A stretch of 64,000 nt of DNA from Eremophila alpestris peregrina (Eukaryota > Chordata > Aves > Passeriformes > Alaudidae), in NCBI GenBank assembly GCA_009792885.1, contig WMCF01000055.1, positions 3,878,848 through 3,942,847 on the forward strand, written 5' to 3'. Under the pieces are notes generated by a model. That model was not told the origin of the DNA. It ran no database searches and saw nothing but the letters and a program-made list of their open reading frames with translations. A program made the position numbers and the translations under genes. Within the stretch, counting starts at the first letter, position 1, and every line of letters starts with the position of its first letter. Of the stretch, positions 38,196 to 50,600 are shown in pieces.

Positions 38196-40796
38196 GGACA
38201 GAAATAAATGTGAGTTGCTCTTAATAACAAACTTAGCTAACCGGACAGGTGTTGGGTGCTTCAGTTGTCCATGTATATGTACCTACAGGTACTTAATTTC
38301 GATGAAAGTGGAGAATTTCACTTTCATAAACACCTGAAATCAGCTCTGTGCCAACTTTAGAATGACAAATCTGGCCATAAATTCAATATAGTGCACTGTG
38401 CACATCTATCTTGGCCAAAACACTGGTGAATGCTATAACAAATTTGTGAGTTTAAATTTGGAAGAAAAAAGGGTTATGAACCAAAATAATTTCCAGACAC
38501 TTACGTTCCTAAAGTTTCTTTTTGTGATGGGATGGAAAATTCTTTTTTGTTCAGCTTTTTCAATTTCAGAATTATTTAGGAAAGCTTTTTTTCTGTCTAT
38601 GATAATCCATGGGAATTAACAGCATTCAAAGCAGTCTATATCTACAGGGCTAGACACTGGGAGCAATTATTAAAAGAATATTTTTCATTGTTAATTTATG
38701 CTTCAGTTCAGGTAGTTTCTCAGTAAATCAGTGGTTTACCATTTATCCAGGTTTCTGGTTTCCAATTTATGTGATTTTTGCATAGTAATTAAAAAGTTGT
38801 GTATTCTTTGTGTTTGAAAAATCTTGAGTTATGGCAGCAAGAAGCATATGGTCAGCCAACTGAACTTATGTCCATTCGAATTAGGACTGAACTGAGTCTT
38901 AAAACACATTTATTTAAAAACCCATGTAAATAGCAACATGATTCAATATAATTTACTATAGTCCATGTTGTATTGATATTTTCCTTGAGCAAGGATTGTT
39001 TTGAATAACCTGAGATTGGTGTGCTCTTGTTTGCTTCATTCCAGACAAAATTATTTTGGTTAGAACTTGCCGAAAAAAACTACAATTTCTATCTAGTGGC
39101 ATTTTTTTTTTATTCCAGCACTTGGTTTTTTTCTGAAATCTGGTCAAACTAGAAAGACTGAAATGTCACATTTTGTTATCAAGCCACTGAGGGGGAAAAA
39201 AATGTGGAAACAGTAAAACATATTTTCTCTGTGATTTCAATATTATTTGCATTTTCCATGCTATTGATTTGCCTTACTGAGTTGCTGTTCAAAAATCTCA
39301 TGGAATCATCCTCCTTGCATGGATCCCTGAACTGAAAGCATCTCCCTGGTGCAACCTGCGTGAACTAGAGTAGATAATTCTCCAAGGTAACTCTGACTGA
39401 CAGGGCCATGGGGGACAAAATGCAATAAAAAATAAAGTTTTCTTCAGGACATGGATAGTAGAACGCCTTGGAGTGACTTGCTGTTTAAATGAAATAACAG
39501 GGAAGGAAGCAAAAATCATTCCAATATAAAGAAGTAGAATTTGCTGGGAAAAACCCAAACCAACTCATTTCTGCCAGTGATAAAAAAAAAAAAAAAGGCA
39601 GAGTAGAGGTCAATGATGGCATTGCAGGTGTTTGTCTTTTGTTTGTGAACGTATTTTTTCTGGTCACTGTGATATGCTGACACATAAGTATGCTTATACT
39701 GGATGGTTATGGGTGTTTTGATTGAGTAGTTATGAGTGGATATTTCTGACCTCTGCAAGTATAACAATATATTTATGAGATCACTATAACTCAAAATTAT
39801 GTTATTAATGCAGGGATGTTATACACACAAGTGAGTTATAGTCAAGTAAATACATTAAAATTCAGTGTAAAACAAATGCTTTATAGCTTTGAATTCATAT
39901 ATGAAAAATACATGGATGTATTTATGAAATGTAATATTGTAAAATACTTTCTTCAATTTTTCCACAATACACTTGTTCCAGCATCAATTACCATCATATC
40001 CTCCCACGTGGATATGTTTCACTGGAGACTGTGCCCGTGAAATTCCTAGCTTTTACTTCGTGACAGGGAGAGAGGCAGTAGCTGTTACAAGTGACTGTGG
40101 AGTTTTTCTGCAAAGAATAGATTTCAGTGGAAAATTCCTGTCCAGCTCTAATGTTTGTTCAACACTATTCACAGCAGTTTCCTGGAAGGCACAAGCAGCA
40201 CTTGTGAAGCCTCAGTCAAGCCTGGGTGCAGAGGCAGCTTCCTGTGTCCTGAGCCTTTTCCAGCTGGGAAGCAACTTCAGGACACACTAATTAGCTCCAG
40301 CAGAGCAGTCCACTAAGATTTCTGGTCTCAGTTCAGGTTTCACTTTAATTTGATATTAAGTATCTAAGAAAAACTTTTCCTTTAAGCTATAGGCAGTGGG
40401 CAAAAGGTCTGTTCAAATGCTCAGGGTTTTTTCCTGTAATAGGATTACAATAGAGAGTAATTTATATGTCTCTTTATTAGCTTATTTACCAAGCCTTTTT
40501 TTTTTTAGCAACAAAAAGCATTTTTTTAAACAAAATTTATTCTAATTTTCTGTTGGGTTTTTTGTATGCTTAACAAATGCTTAACACAAGCACAAAACAT
40601 CAGGAGATTAGTTGCATGCTTCAGATTACACCTGTCCTTAAATACTGTGCTTGTTGGACATGCCAGATAGTCCAGGAATAAAGTGCCCACGCTCTGACTA
40701 CACACAAATACATAATTTCAAAACTCATGCCTTGCCCATCTCTCTTGAGATATTGATTGCCCTTATATAACAAATGGACAGCAGGATAACAGCAGA
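38196..40796. other. Non-coding AT-rich DNA
   Basis: No gene is recognised. A small perfect inverted repeat, ATGAAAGTG (38302-38310) with CACTTTCAT (38319-38327), is present. Plus and minus short open frames overlap around 39300-39800 and 39820-40290 and show no domains. Confidence 0.55.
39582..39596. repeat. Run of 15 A
   Basis: This is a pure mononucleotide run following GTGAT. It could be a retroposon tail but nothing recognisable precedes it. The length is likely to be variable or mis-called. Confidence 0.9.
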
Positions 40797-41110
40797 ATGG
40801 TGGCACATCCCTTTGCCATGGCCAGGGAGCCAGGAAAGAGAAGCACCAGATGGCCCTGCAGACAGTGGCCAGCTCAGGGGCAGCTCAGCCACAGCCCGGC
40901 CAGGCTGAGTTTCATCCTACACAGCTCAAAACTTTCTTCCTGGGAAGTGCCACTCCATGGGAGTTCAGAGCTTTGGCTCGAGAGCACTGGGGCTCAGGAC
41001 ACTAGGATCCTAAAGGAGGTGAGTGCCAAGAGACACTGAGGCTGTTCAGGCTGTGCAAAGGACCAGCTCGGGTCAGCTGAGGACAGATCTGAGCCATGGC
41101 TTGCAAGCCC
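40797..41110. other. GC-rich patch of unknown origin
   Basis: This 310-base patch stands out as clearly richer in G+C than its surroundings (for example, GGCCAGCTCAGGGGCAGCTC near 40867). A plus-strand open frame of 80 codons covers most of it without any domain I recognise. The part near 41018-41110 has a faint resemblance to the middle of CR1-type 3' ends (CTGAGGCTGTTCAGGCTG) but not enough to call. Possible explanations are a diverged retroelement or LTR piece, or a small CpG-poor regulatory patch. Confidence 0.4.
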
Positions 41111-44100
41111 AGCTTGATTCTAGCTGAGTCTACAGAGTCAGTTAGATCTATAGTCTTAGGGTTCTCATTAACCTGGCTATTTCAGTCCCCTAGTATGACA
41201 GAGTAAACTGTAGCTAGCAGGTCTGGACAACTTGCAAATCGTTCAACTGTATTACTCTTTTTCTTGAGTGGTTTGTCTTGTGCCTTTGCACTTGACAAAT
41301 TTCATGTTCCTGGTAGTCATTCCATTTAATACTCTATTTGTATTTTCCATTCTCTTCTTACCAAGATGGGCACCTTCACCAACTTACTACTAATGATTTT
41401 CTCTTCTTTTCATAGATAAAACATACAGTCTCTGGAGTGACAGTAAGTTCATATGCTAGAAAATGCATTACTGTCAATAAGACAAAAAAATCGAAAGAAA
41501 ATTTATTTCAGCCTGGAAATTTAATTATGCCACTTGTTTGTATGTTGGAGGAGAAGAGTAGGCTCTCCCTTCCATTTTTAACAGAGGTTTTGTGGTTCAG
41601 CTGCTAGAACTAGAGGGACAATTCCTTTCTGTAGTACCTATTTACAAAAGGTTTCAAGACCATAATGGAAGTATTTTGATAGGCAACAAGATATACAGAG
41701 TGTGAGATGACAAGGTGGGGCTTAGCTTCTGCTAGCTGATTTCATGGACACCTTTGCCTACTCAGGATGCTCATCTCTGTCTCTTATCATGGAACAAATG
41801 CACTATTTATAATAAAAGTTTCCCCATGTGCAGGCTCTCTGCAGAAGTTGGTATCTCAGTATGTAGCAATGCTGGGGTCTGGTTGTTTAGCTTCCTCTGA
41901 CTGATCATGCAGGTTTGTTAATGGCCAGCCTGTGTCAGTGTGGTGTAGAATTACATCCCAAGCACAGAATTGTAGCCTGGTTTTGTGGCCTACAGATGTT
42001 GGCCTGTGACAACTAATCTGGCTCTTACAGGACAAAATGAAAAATTTTCATTTTGTTCTGTGTGCTATGTGGTGAATGATATATGAGCCTGTAATCTTTT
42101 TTATAGTCCAAACTGCTACTGCTGTTATTGTGGGCAGCATAACCTGAGCAAAACTATCTATTGTCTTTGTTTCCTCTTTTGGACAAAATCCCCAAAAGGA
42201 TTTATTTGTCATATAAATCCCCGGCTTTTACGCAGTCAGTTTAATAATATTAATTCACAAATTTGCATACATGAGAAAGAAAGTGGTGTAATGATTTGCC
42301 AGTAGACAGTGGACTAAGTAGGAACAGTTTCTCCTGTGGTGCAGTGCAGAATTCAGTCTCCAGAGACTTTCATGCTTGGGGAAATTTTTGGGTGAGGTTG
42401 ATTTTTTTCCCCTGCTTCTGTGCTATCTCTGCTTTTTCCACCTCTCTGCAGCAACAAATGACCATGCCCATTGCTGGGTGTGAAAGTATAAATAATAGGT
42501 TTTTTCAAGCTGATGAGTTGCTGGCAGATTGAATTTCCAATCTTTTTTTTTTTTTTCCTTAGAAATAACTGCATATTTTTCTTGGTGTAAAGTTATTACC
42601 GCAGCTGCACTCTCTGCTGTGTGTGCCGGTGTGTGGGAATTGCAAGGTAAAACAAGTGCTGGACAGTCACTGATTTCCTTTTAAGAAGGAACAAAACAAA
42701 ACTGACCAGTCAGATTTCTGGCTGGAGTGTTGGACAAAGAACTGGATCCTCAAAGGGTGCTTGCTGTCAAGGCTTTTTGATGTCAATTATCCTCAGTCTT
42801 GGCCATTTTTGGTCTTCTTGACTTTTCCCTTCAAGTAATAAGTTAGGACACTTTCTAAGCTAAATGATTAAGCTGGTTTCTGCTTGGTGATGAATAAACA
42901 CCTCTGACTATTTCTTTATTTCAATAATTATAAAGAAAAATAGATCAGCTCAGCACTGACAATGAGTCAATGTCATAAAATAATATCCACAATGACTTTT
43001 ACCTGTTGACATAGATACCCTCAGCTGACACAAATATAGGTAGCGAAAGAAAAAAAACAACTCTCATGCCTGTAACACCTTTAAACCAGAAAAAAATGGT
43101 CCCTAGAACATAGAATCTGGAGACTAAACATGATTGATCCCGACAATATTGAACACTAATATGATAATGTGTAAAAAAATACAAAAAGACAAGAATAAGA
43201 AGCTCTACATGCGTAAGAGGAAGAAACACTACACCAATGTTATTTGTCAGTCATATATAAAAAGTATTGACTTACAACTTGTATAAAAAGAGCCTAATTT
43301 TAAGTACATTCTTTCAGATGTTAATATAACCACTGTATGTTTCCAAAATTATAATTATAAGAAGGATCTTTTAGTGCTTGAGATTTTTCTTAGAAATTGT
43401 GCCAATTTCTGTAATTCTTCAACTATGTGCCTTCTTTGGGGGCATTAATTTCCAATCCTGCAGGGTTTCACTAAATAAAGTCCCTATTCATAAACTACTT
43501 CTAATTAATTCCTGACCCTCCCAAAAGGATTTTCCCCCTTCTCAAGACCTTTCCAAGGTAAAAGAAATAGCTTCTAGAAGAACTATAGTAACTCTCTGAA
43601 GCTGCAGTACTTCTAAAGATATTTTCAGGTTGGTACTAAAATATGTGAAAAAAAAAAGCTTTTAGAATGTGGCTGACCACAAGATAAGTGCTTCTATGAG
43701 CATTAAATCTGGTTTTGTGTTCACTTACATTCCTCAAGGGATATAATAAAATTTGAAATCAACAAAATATATGGAAAATGTTTTTGGTACAAAGTTTACT
43801 TTGCCTCTGAGGGTCGACCTGTGTATTCCCTTGGGTACTATAGGTCTTCCCTGGGCTCTGGATCTCAACTATAAACAAATAATTAAATGTTCCAGCAGCT
43901 TAGTTTTCTTCCATTAATGTTCAGCTTATGCAAGAGGACATGGAAGCTGTTTTAGAAAGAGGTATTCTCCTTGCAATGTGCTTAGGAAAAATTGCAAAAA
44001 TCATGCATACTAGATTTTATTAGTACCTACTTCTCAATTATACTTTCTTCTTTAATTTTTAAGATATTTGCTTATATATATTTACATATACAGGCTTACA

Positions 44101-44217
44101 TTTGAGAAAAGGATGAAAAAAAATTCTATACAAGTACAGAAGAGCTCCAGAGGGTGTAAGAGTGCACATAAACAATTCTTGTAGAAATCCTGCCAATAAA
44201 ATGCATGGAAATTTTGA
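41111..44217. other. Non-coding DNA
   Basis: No gene is recognised. The interval holds a near-perfect palindrome at 42027-42061 (listed separately), a T run at 42542-42555, and short open frames without domains. Nothing else could be assigned. Confidence 0.55.
42027..42061. repeat. Near-perfect 35-bp palindrome
   Basis: The left arm ACAGGACAAAATGAAAA (42027-42043) and the right arm TTTTCATTTTGTTCTGT (42045-42061) are reverse complements at 16 of 17 positions, around a single central A at 42044. The inner 12 base pairs match perfectly. It is not part of a recognised repeat. In RNA it cannot form a tight loop without opening central pairs; in DNA it is a cruciform-capable palindrome. Confidence 0.85.
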
Positions 44218-44662
44218 TTCTCCTGAGTTGGGAGAGACCCACTGATATTGGGTCCAACACCTCGCCATACACAGGAGAGCCCCAAGAATAATATAATGTA
44301 ATTGAGAGCATTTCCCAAAAACTTTTTGGACTCTGGCAAGCTTGGGGCCCCAACCATTGGCCGGGGAGGCTGTTCCAGTGCCCAACCATCTTCCAGGTGA
44401 AGACCCTTTTCCTGATACCCAGCCTGAACCTCACCTGACACTGCTTCAGACTACGTTCTCATGTGCTGCAACTGATCGTCAGAGAGATGAGATTGGATGC
44501 TGTTCCTCCTCTTCCCCTCACAAGGATGCTGTAGGCTGCAATAAAGTCTCACCTCAGCCTCCTTCAGGCTGAACAGAGCAAATCACCTCAGCTCCTCCTC
44601 ATAAGGTTTACGCTCCAGATTTACAGGGGTGATCTTTTTCCCAGTTGTTGGTTTGGACACAC
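44218..44662 (-). mobile_element. CR1 LINE 3' portion, minus strand (longest in window)
   Basis: About 445 bases read, on the plus strand, as the reverse complement of a CR1 3' region. In order: GAGTTGGGAGAGACCCACTG, GGTCCAACACCTCGCC, ACACAGGAGAGCCCCAAG, GGAGGCTGTTCCAGTGCCCA, AACCATCTTCCAGGTGAAGA, CCTTTTCCTGATACCCAGCC, TGAACCTCACCTGACAC, TCCTCTTCCCCTCACAAGG, CACCTCAGCCTCCTTCAGGC, TGAACAGAGCAAATCACCTC, then a degraded end near TTGGACACAC. From memory, this order and wording match CR1 copies common in songbird genomes. The element is 5'-truncated and carries scattered substitutions. The three overlapping minus-strand open frames inside it (44059-44441) are by-products of the repeat and not host genes. 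Confidence 0.92.
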
Positions 44663-47600
44663 AGATTCCTCAGCTAGGGTAGGGATTTGCTCCCTTAGAC
44701 TACATACAAGTATTATGTGGTTAATTCCTAGGGATTTTGAGCCTAGGCATGAGGTTTGTGGCTTCCCTTGAACATGGAAGATGCTGTGGGATGGTGCTGC
44801 CATCCAAAAAGCTGCTCATGGTCCGATGGATTGACCCCATTAGCTTGAAAGTCAAGTTTTCCTGTAATGTCCTTCATATACCCCTTCATGTGCTTTCATG
44901 GGTGAGCAGATGCCTATTTCTCATGTCTGATCAATTACCCTTGTTTATGGATTCAAAGCATTTGTTCCTTAGAGATTTTAGCAAGTGGTAGGGACAGAAG
45001 GTCTTGGGGTGAGTTCCTATGCAGACACAAATAATTTGGCCTCAGGTACATGGTGAAGTTGAATGGACTTAATGTTTTGGAAATTGTTTCATGTTGACTG
45101 AATGCTTCCTTAAAGCTTTTACAAAAGTTCCCTGATTCTCTAAAGTGGCCAGTAAAGACTTTCTTGATACTTCGTTGAGAATATCTTGCCAATATTTGTC
45201 CCGTGCATCTAACTCAGGCTACGTGAACAATGTAAGACCTTGTATGTTGTCAAAAGCATTTTTTGTGCCCTTCCAGAGAGCTTCACTTTCACATAACTAA
45301 CCATGGCTTGTTTTACTTGGTAGTTGATTGGAAGAAATCATCTAACGTGCCAAATAGAATTAGAGGACACCACACACAAATTGCTGTCTGCCCTAGTTTG
45401 AACAGATACTGGGAAAAACTAGTTTGCAGGAAAACCTTAATGAAGGGTAGACATAGCTGCAGCCAGTGGTTGAACTACCAGCTGTCCTCAGTGTTACTGT
45501 TTCTCCCATGTCTGTTTATGAGGACAGTGAAAAATTTGTGCCTTCAAACTGATTACATCCTCACAAATTAAGTCAGAAACAGTTCTGGGCAGGCTGTAGG
45601 AGATGTCTAAAATATGGATGAAGCAGGAGTCATTTGGGCTTGCTTGGCTCTGAGTGGCTATTGAAGAGCAAAATGCTTATAAGTCGTTGAACAATCACTG
45701 ATGTGATAAATTCCTAAAAAGCCCTTTTAAAGAATACATCTTCACATTTTTATTACTCCAGTTGCATTGAAATTTATGTACAAGTGAGTTATGTCTGCTG
45801 TGAGAAACAGCTTTAGAATTTCTTGTCATTTTTGCATTTAAAATCTTAACCATAACATTGCATAAATGTAGCTGCATAGAATAATAAATTGGTTCAAAGA
45901 TACTAATATTATATATAATATCTTAAAGCAATAGCAAAATGCAAATTGGATAATATTATTCACATTCTTGATACAATATTAGCTTTGTGCTTTAACTCTT
46001 GATCATTTATAATCAATATAGCAAAACTATTTGAAAGGAAAGCTTTAATTTATAAACGTGTAAATGAGTGCAATGAATGTAAACTCAACTGCTGAACCTT
46101 TTAGTGTAACAATATGTTTATGAATTTTGAGTGCAGTGAGTGTACTCTTAAAAAACAACTTACAAAATAGCTCCTTCAGGCAAACGTAGTGAATTGAAAT
46201 GATGAATGCTTCAGAAAAGGACTGGTGTGGTCTTGTGAGCTATGATAAAAAAAGTCCCAGATCTTAAGCTTAGAAAAAAGCGTGTGGTTCTAACACAATT
46301 AGATATTTACCAAAAGTACATCATCTGAGTGATCAGTAGGAGCATAAATTAACTGAGAGTTCCTTGGAAGACATTCCCTGTTGCTGCTCTGTAAATTTTT
46401 GATCTTTGTGCTTAGGTCTGTAAAAGGACAGAAAATGTGGTAGTGCCAACACCAGTGAAAATCAAACAAAGCAGAAAATAAGGCAGCAAAAAACTTTATA
46501 TGCCAAATATCATATATGGCTTTACTAGACCTCAATTTTAACTGTGGTCACTTGGCCTGTCTTCCATGTCGTGGTAGGGATGTGGGTACAATCATAAAGA
46601 AAGCCTATCGCTTCAAATATTACAGTTCCCCCTCCCCCCCACATCATTATTTACCCACTTTTTTATCAAAAATTTTGAAGTTCTTCAGGGAAGAAATTAT
46701 GTGCCAGTTTAACACCTTGCCCTGATTTGAGATGAAACTCTGAGTGCTGCTGTGACCCAAACCATTCTCTAATCCAGCATTTTTACCGTGGGAAATTCAT
46801 TAGGGAGAAAATACTGTATTAGCAGTATGAAGACTTTATCTTCCCCAAAATAATTCACCTGAATGAGAGTAGTATGCACTTCCACCACTAATGCAGTGGG
46901 TAAATGCTGTCAAAAACAGATAATATTTTTTGTTGGAATTTTCCATGCTAATGCACCTTTTATGTGTAAAAATCACTAGAATATCTTTTCTAAATGTGTT
47001 TTCCTTGTTCAGAAAGTATTAATAGAAACACATTCTATACTGAAAAATGTTTACTGTTTGCTTTTAAAAGCAGCTTCTTTAACACAGATATCTTTAATGA
47101 TAATATATTGCAAACACTAATTTTACAAGACATTAGAAAATATTTCTATGTTGCAGCACTCTTGAATGGAACTGTCCATAGATGCAACACTGTTTTCTAT
47201 TAAAACACATTAAACAAATCCTGGATCAGAATTTATATGAATGTTTTGCCTAAGCTTTTAAAACTCAATCAACTTTATACAGAAAGAAATGTTTACTGTA
47301 CTTCTTGTTGACTAAATGTACAGTGACTTTTTCTTTCCAGAGGAAAAAGTGGGGAAATAAGTGTAATACAATTTAAGTTTTGAAGGCAATCAAATATATT
47401 TATGTTCAGGTAAAATTGTTCTCGAGGTAACTTATATACAACTACCTCTTTAATCTTTCTTCTCTACTCTTAGGTTGAGAGGCTTCACCACTTACTGCCC
47501 TTAGGCAGAGCCTGTATTTACAAAAATTCACATGCTAGAGGCCAACAACACTGAAAGCAACCCCTCTGGGTAATAACCCAAATTTGTCAGTGACCTCTCA

Positions 47601-50600
47601 AGAAAGATTTTGCTTTTAGAGATGTACATTGCCTCAAGAGAAGGTGGGTTAATACACAGCCTTGCTTTTTCAAAGAAGCACTCTCCAAAGTAGTTTTGTG
47701 GCTTTTGCCCACAGCAGCCACTCCACTGTGGCTGACCAGACGCATGTAGAAATTGTCCCATGCTGCTTCTCTGAAACTTCTTCTCCATAATGGTATTCCC
47801 ATGCTCTTCATTGCAGCAGCTGAGTCTGTGCCAAGTGGCCAGGCATGGGTCTTCCTTGCTGAGTTCCTGCTTGCAAGGGACTGCCTTCTACTTGAGTTGG
47901 AGTTTGGTACTGAAGGGAAACAGCATACTGAAAGGTTAGCAGTTTGAGATTCAGATGTCCTAAGATGCCATCTCTTCAAGCAAGGAATTTGGTTGCCAAG
48001 GCAAGGAATATTTTTTCATTGTCAAAACTCATCCTGTCACATGACTGAGAACAGCTAAAAATGCCACTGCCCAGCCCTCCTATTCTCACTGTTTTTCCAA
48101 GAGCACCAAGTATATTTTTAAGAGCAAATTTCCTTTTTTCCTTTGTTTTTTTCCCTTAAAACTCAGGGTTAAACTCTAAATGAAAGAAAGCATATTGATT
48201 CTTCTAGTTGCTCCTCTGCAAACAAATAGAATTGTGGGTCCCTCCTAGGGTGTCTTACCTGTATTTGAGTTCCATGAACTGATACACAGAGAACCACAAC
48301 ATAGTTTAAACTGTGAAAGATATTCTCTGCTTGTTAAATTAGTAAGAATTCTTGCAATTTGGGAAGGATTAGTTGCTCCTTTAAGAAATAAATATTATCA
48401 CTGACCTTGTTTAGATTGACTATTGTTTAACACTTTTGGGTTTTTGCAGTTCTAGGAAATATGTTGGAAACACATGTTTGTGGTGAAAGTTTTGGACATG
48501 TGAAGAGGAGCACTGGGAGCACACAGAGCCAAAGAACAGATGCAGTGACATGCCCTCTGATAGTGTCCAATGTTCCCACTGCCTCACAGAGAAGAGAGGA
48601 ATTACAAGTTTTGTATTCTCTCTAAGCTTACAGCAGGAGCTTCCAGGCTCTGGCATCTCATCAGCTAGAGATGTATTTTAAAATTCTTTAGGTGACTTTA
48701 AATAGACTCTTTCAATATGTGAAGTTATCACTTCCTATTTTAGAGCAGCGGTAAATTGAAGTGCCTAGACAGAGGGCTATATATAAAATCCTAGCATTTT
48801 CGCACAACTAGCTTATTTCAAAGGCTAAAACAGGCTTAAATCAAATTATCCATTGTCTTGGTTCAGGCTGTACATGATAAGGTCTCCATCCTATTTTGTT
48901 CAGCGGTATTTCTCTTTTTGTTTTTGCTCTGTTTTCAAACTCCAGCAAGAAAATAAAAGAATACTTAAATGCACCATATTGCTACATGAGTCTTTCACAA
49001 TTAGCCACAATAGGAAAGTTAAATCATTATTTAGCAAAGATGAGTATGAGGAAAAGGCTTCAGTGCCTTAGTTGCTCATGATTTTTCTCTGCACATGAAA
49101 GGACAAAATTTTAAATATGGTTTTTGTTTCAGTGTACCATTCCAATAGCTAAACATTCAATAACAAGTGAGCTGTGGCATTTACAAAGAGGAAAAACATT
49201 TGAAAACAGGGATTTAGCAAATTCTCAGGATTCTCAAGAGCAAATCTAAAATATTGCATCTCATTGTCCCCAGCTGAGCTCTGTGGACATTCAGTGAGAA
49301 AAACCACTTTCTATCTGTTATAGGGAGACTTCTGAATGTGTCCATTTTTTCCTGACCATTTTACCCACACTGAACTTGTTTCATGGTCTGAATTTTGGTC
49401 TTTGGGGCTGTTACAAATGGTCTTAGGTAACAAAAAAGGTGACTAAGTTTTGGTGCTGAAAAAGCCATGAAATTTTTAGTTATGATTGCAACCTCTGAAC
49501 TTTGGTGTAAAAATATGACCTAGATATGGGACTGAGGAATTGAGTAAAGGAGCAATATCTATTGATCTCTGTGGACTTTAGGGAAGGTGAAATGGTTTAG
49601 AGGGTCTCTTAACTCTCACTGCCTGGAACATCTCAGCAAAGAGAGAGGAAATGGCTTTCCCCTGGCACTTGTCAAATAACCGCTGCAAGTTATCTTTTCA
49701 AGGGACACGGTAGACAAAGAGAGTATGTTCATAAATCAAGAGCAAAGTGTCAAGACTGGCCAAAATTCAGTGAGAATGATGAAATCAAATTGTATGGCCT
49801 AGAAAACTGACTTATAAAAATTGAAATAATTTTAAAATTAATAATCTACATGGACTACTAGATCATGATTAATGAAATGCGTTGTGTATTACAGAATTAT
49901 CCAATAAGAACAAGTTATATATGTTCATTATAATTATCTCTATTTCATACAAGTAATTTTCTGTAGATGATTATGTGCCCAGTATTTCCAGGTATTTTAT
50001 ACCCAAGCCAATCTGATTCAATAGCCTGGGTAAGCTGCAAAGAAAATGGGAAGAAATTCTTGTAACAAAGAAAGCTTGTAAAAGTAAAAACTCTTTTTTC
50101 TTCTGTATTAAGTGGGAAACACGCATCATATTACTCTGACATAGTCTTTGATAGGAAATAACTAATTTCTTGTCTCTGCAGTTTCTTGGTTGAATGAATT
50201 TAAAAAACATGTTAGAGTACAGAAAATCTAGTTATTCAGTTACATTTTCTATTGTTCAGTAAAAAACCAAGGCACAGCCAACAAAATGCTTGAGTGTTTA
50301 CAAGCTGACATATATTTCAGTAGCATCTTATTAGCAGTTAATATCTCAGGTGATATATCAGCACTAAATGTAGTATCCCAGCTGAAATAATATATTTCAT
50401 TTTAGTTTTGCTTCATAGCAGGCATGAATCAGAAAATATTTCCTGACTTAAAAAAAAAATTACTATAACTCATTTATTACTGAGGACAATGAAGTGCATA
50501 GAAAATACAGATTGATATAATCAGTGAAAAGATAAAAAGCTCCAATCTACCTGTTCTATATTGTTAAAATAAATGGAAAATAATGTTGGATTAAGAAAAT

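Noticed and set aside
44059..44441. Three overlapping minus-strand frames as host genes
   Set aside because: They lie mostly within a CR1 3' region, which is non-coding in truncated copies.
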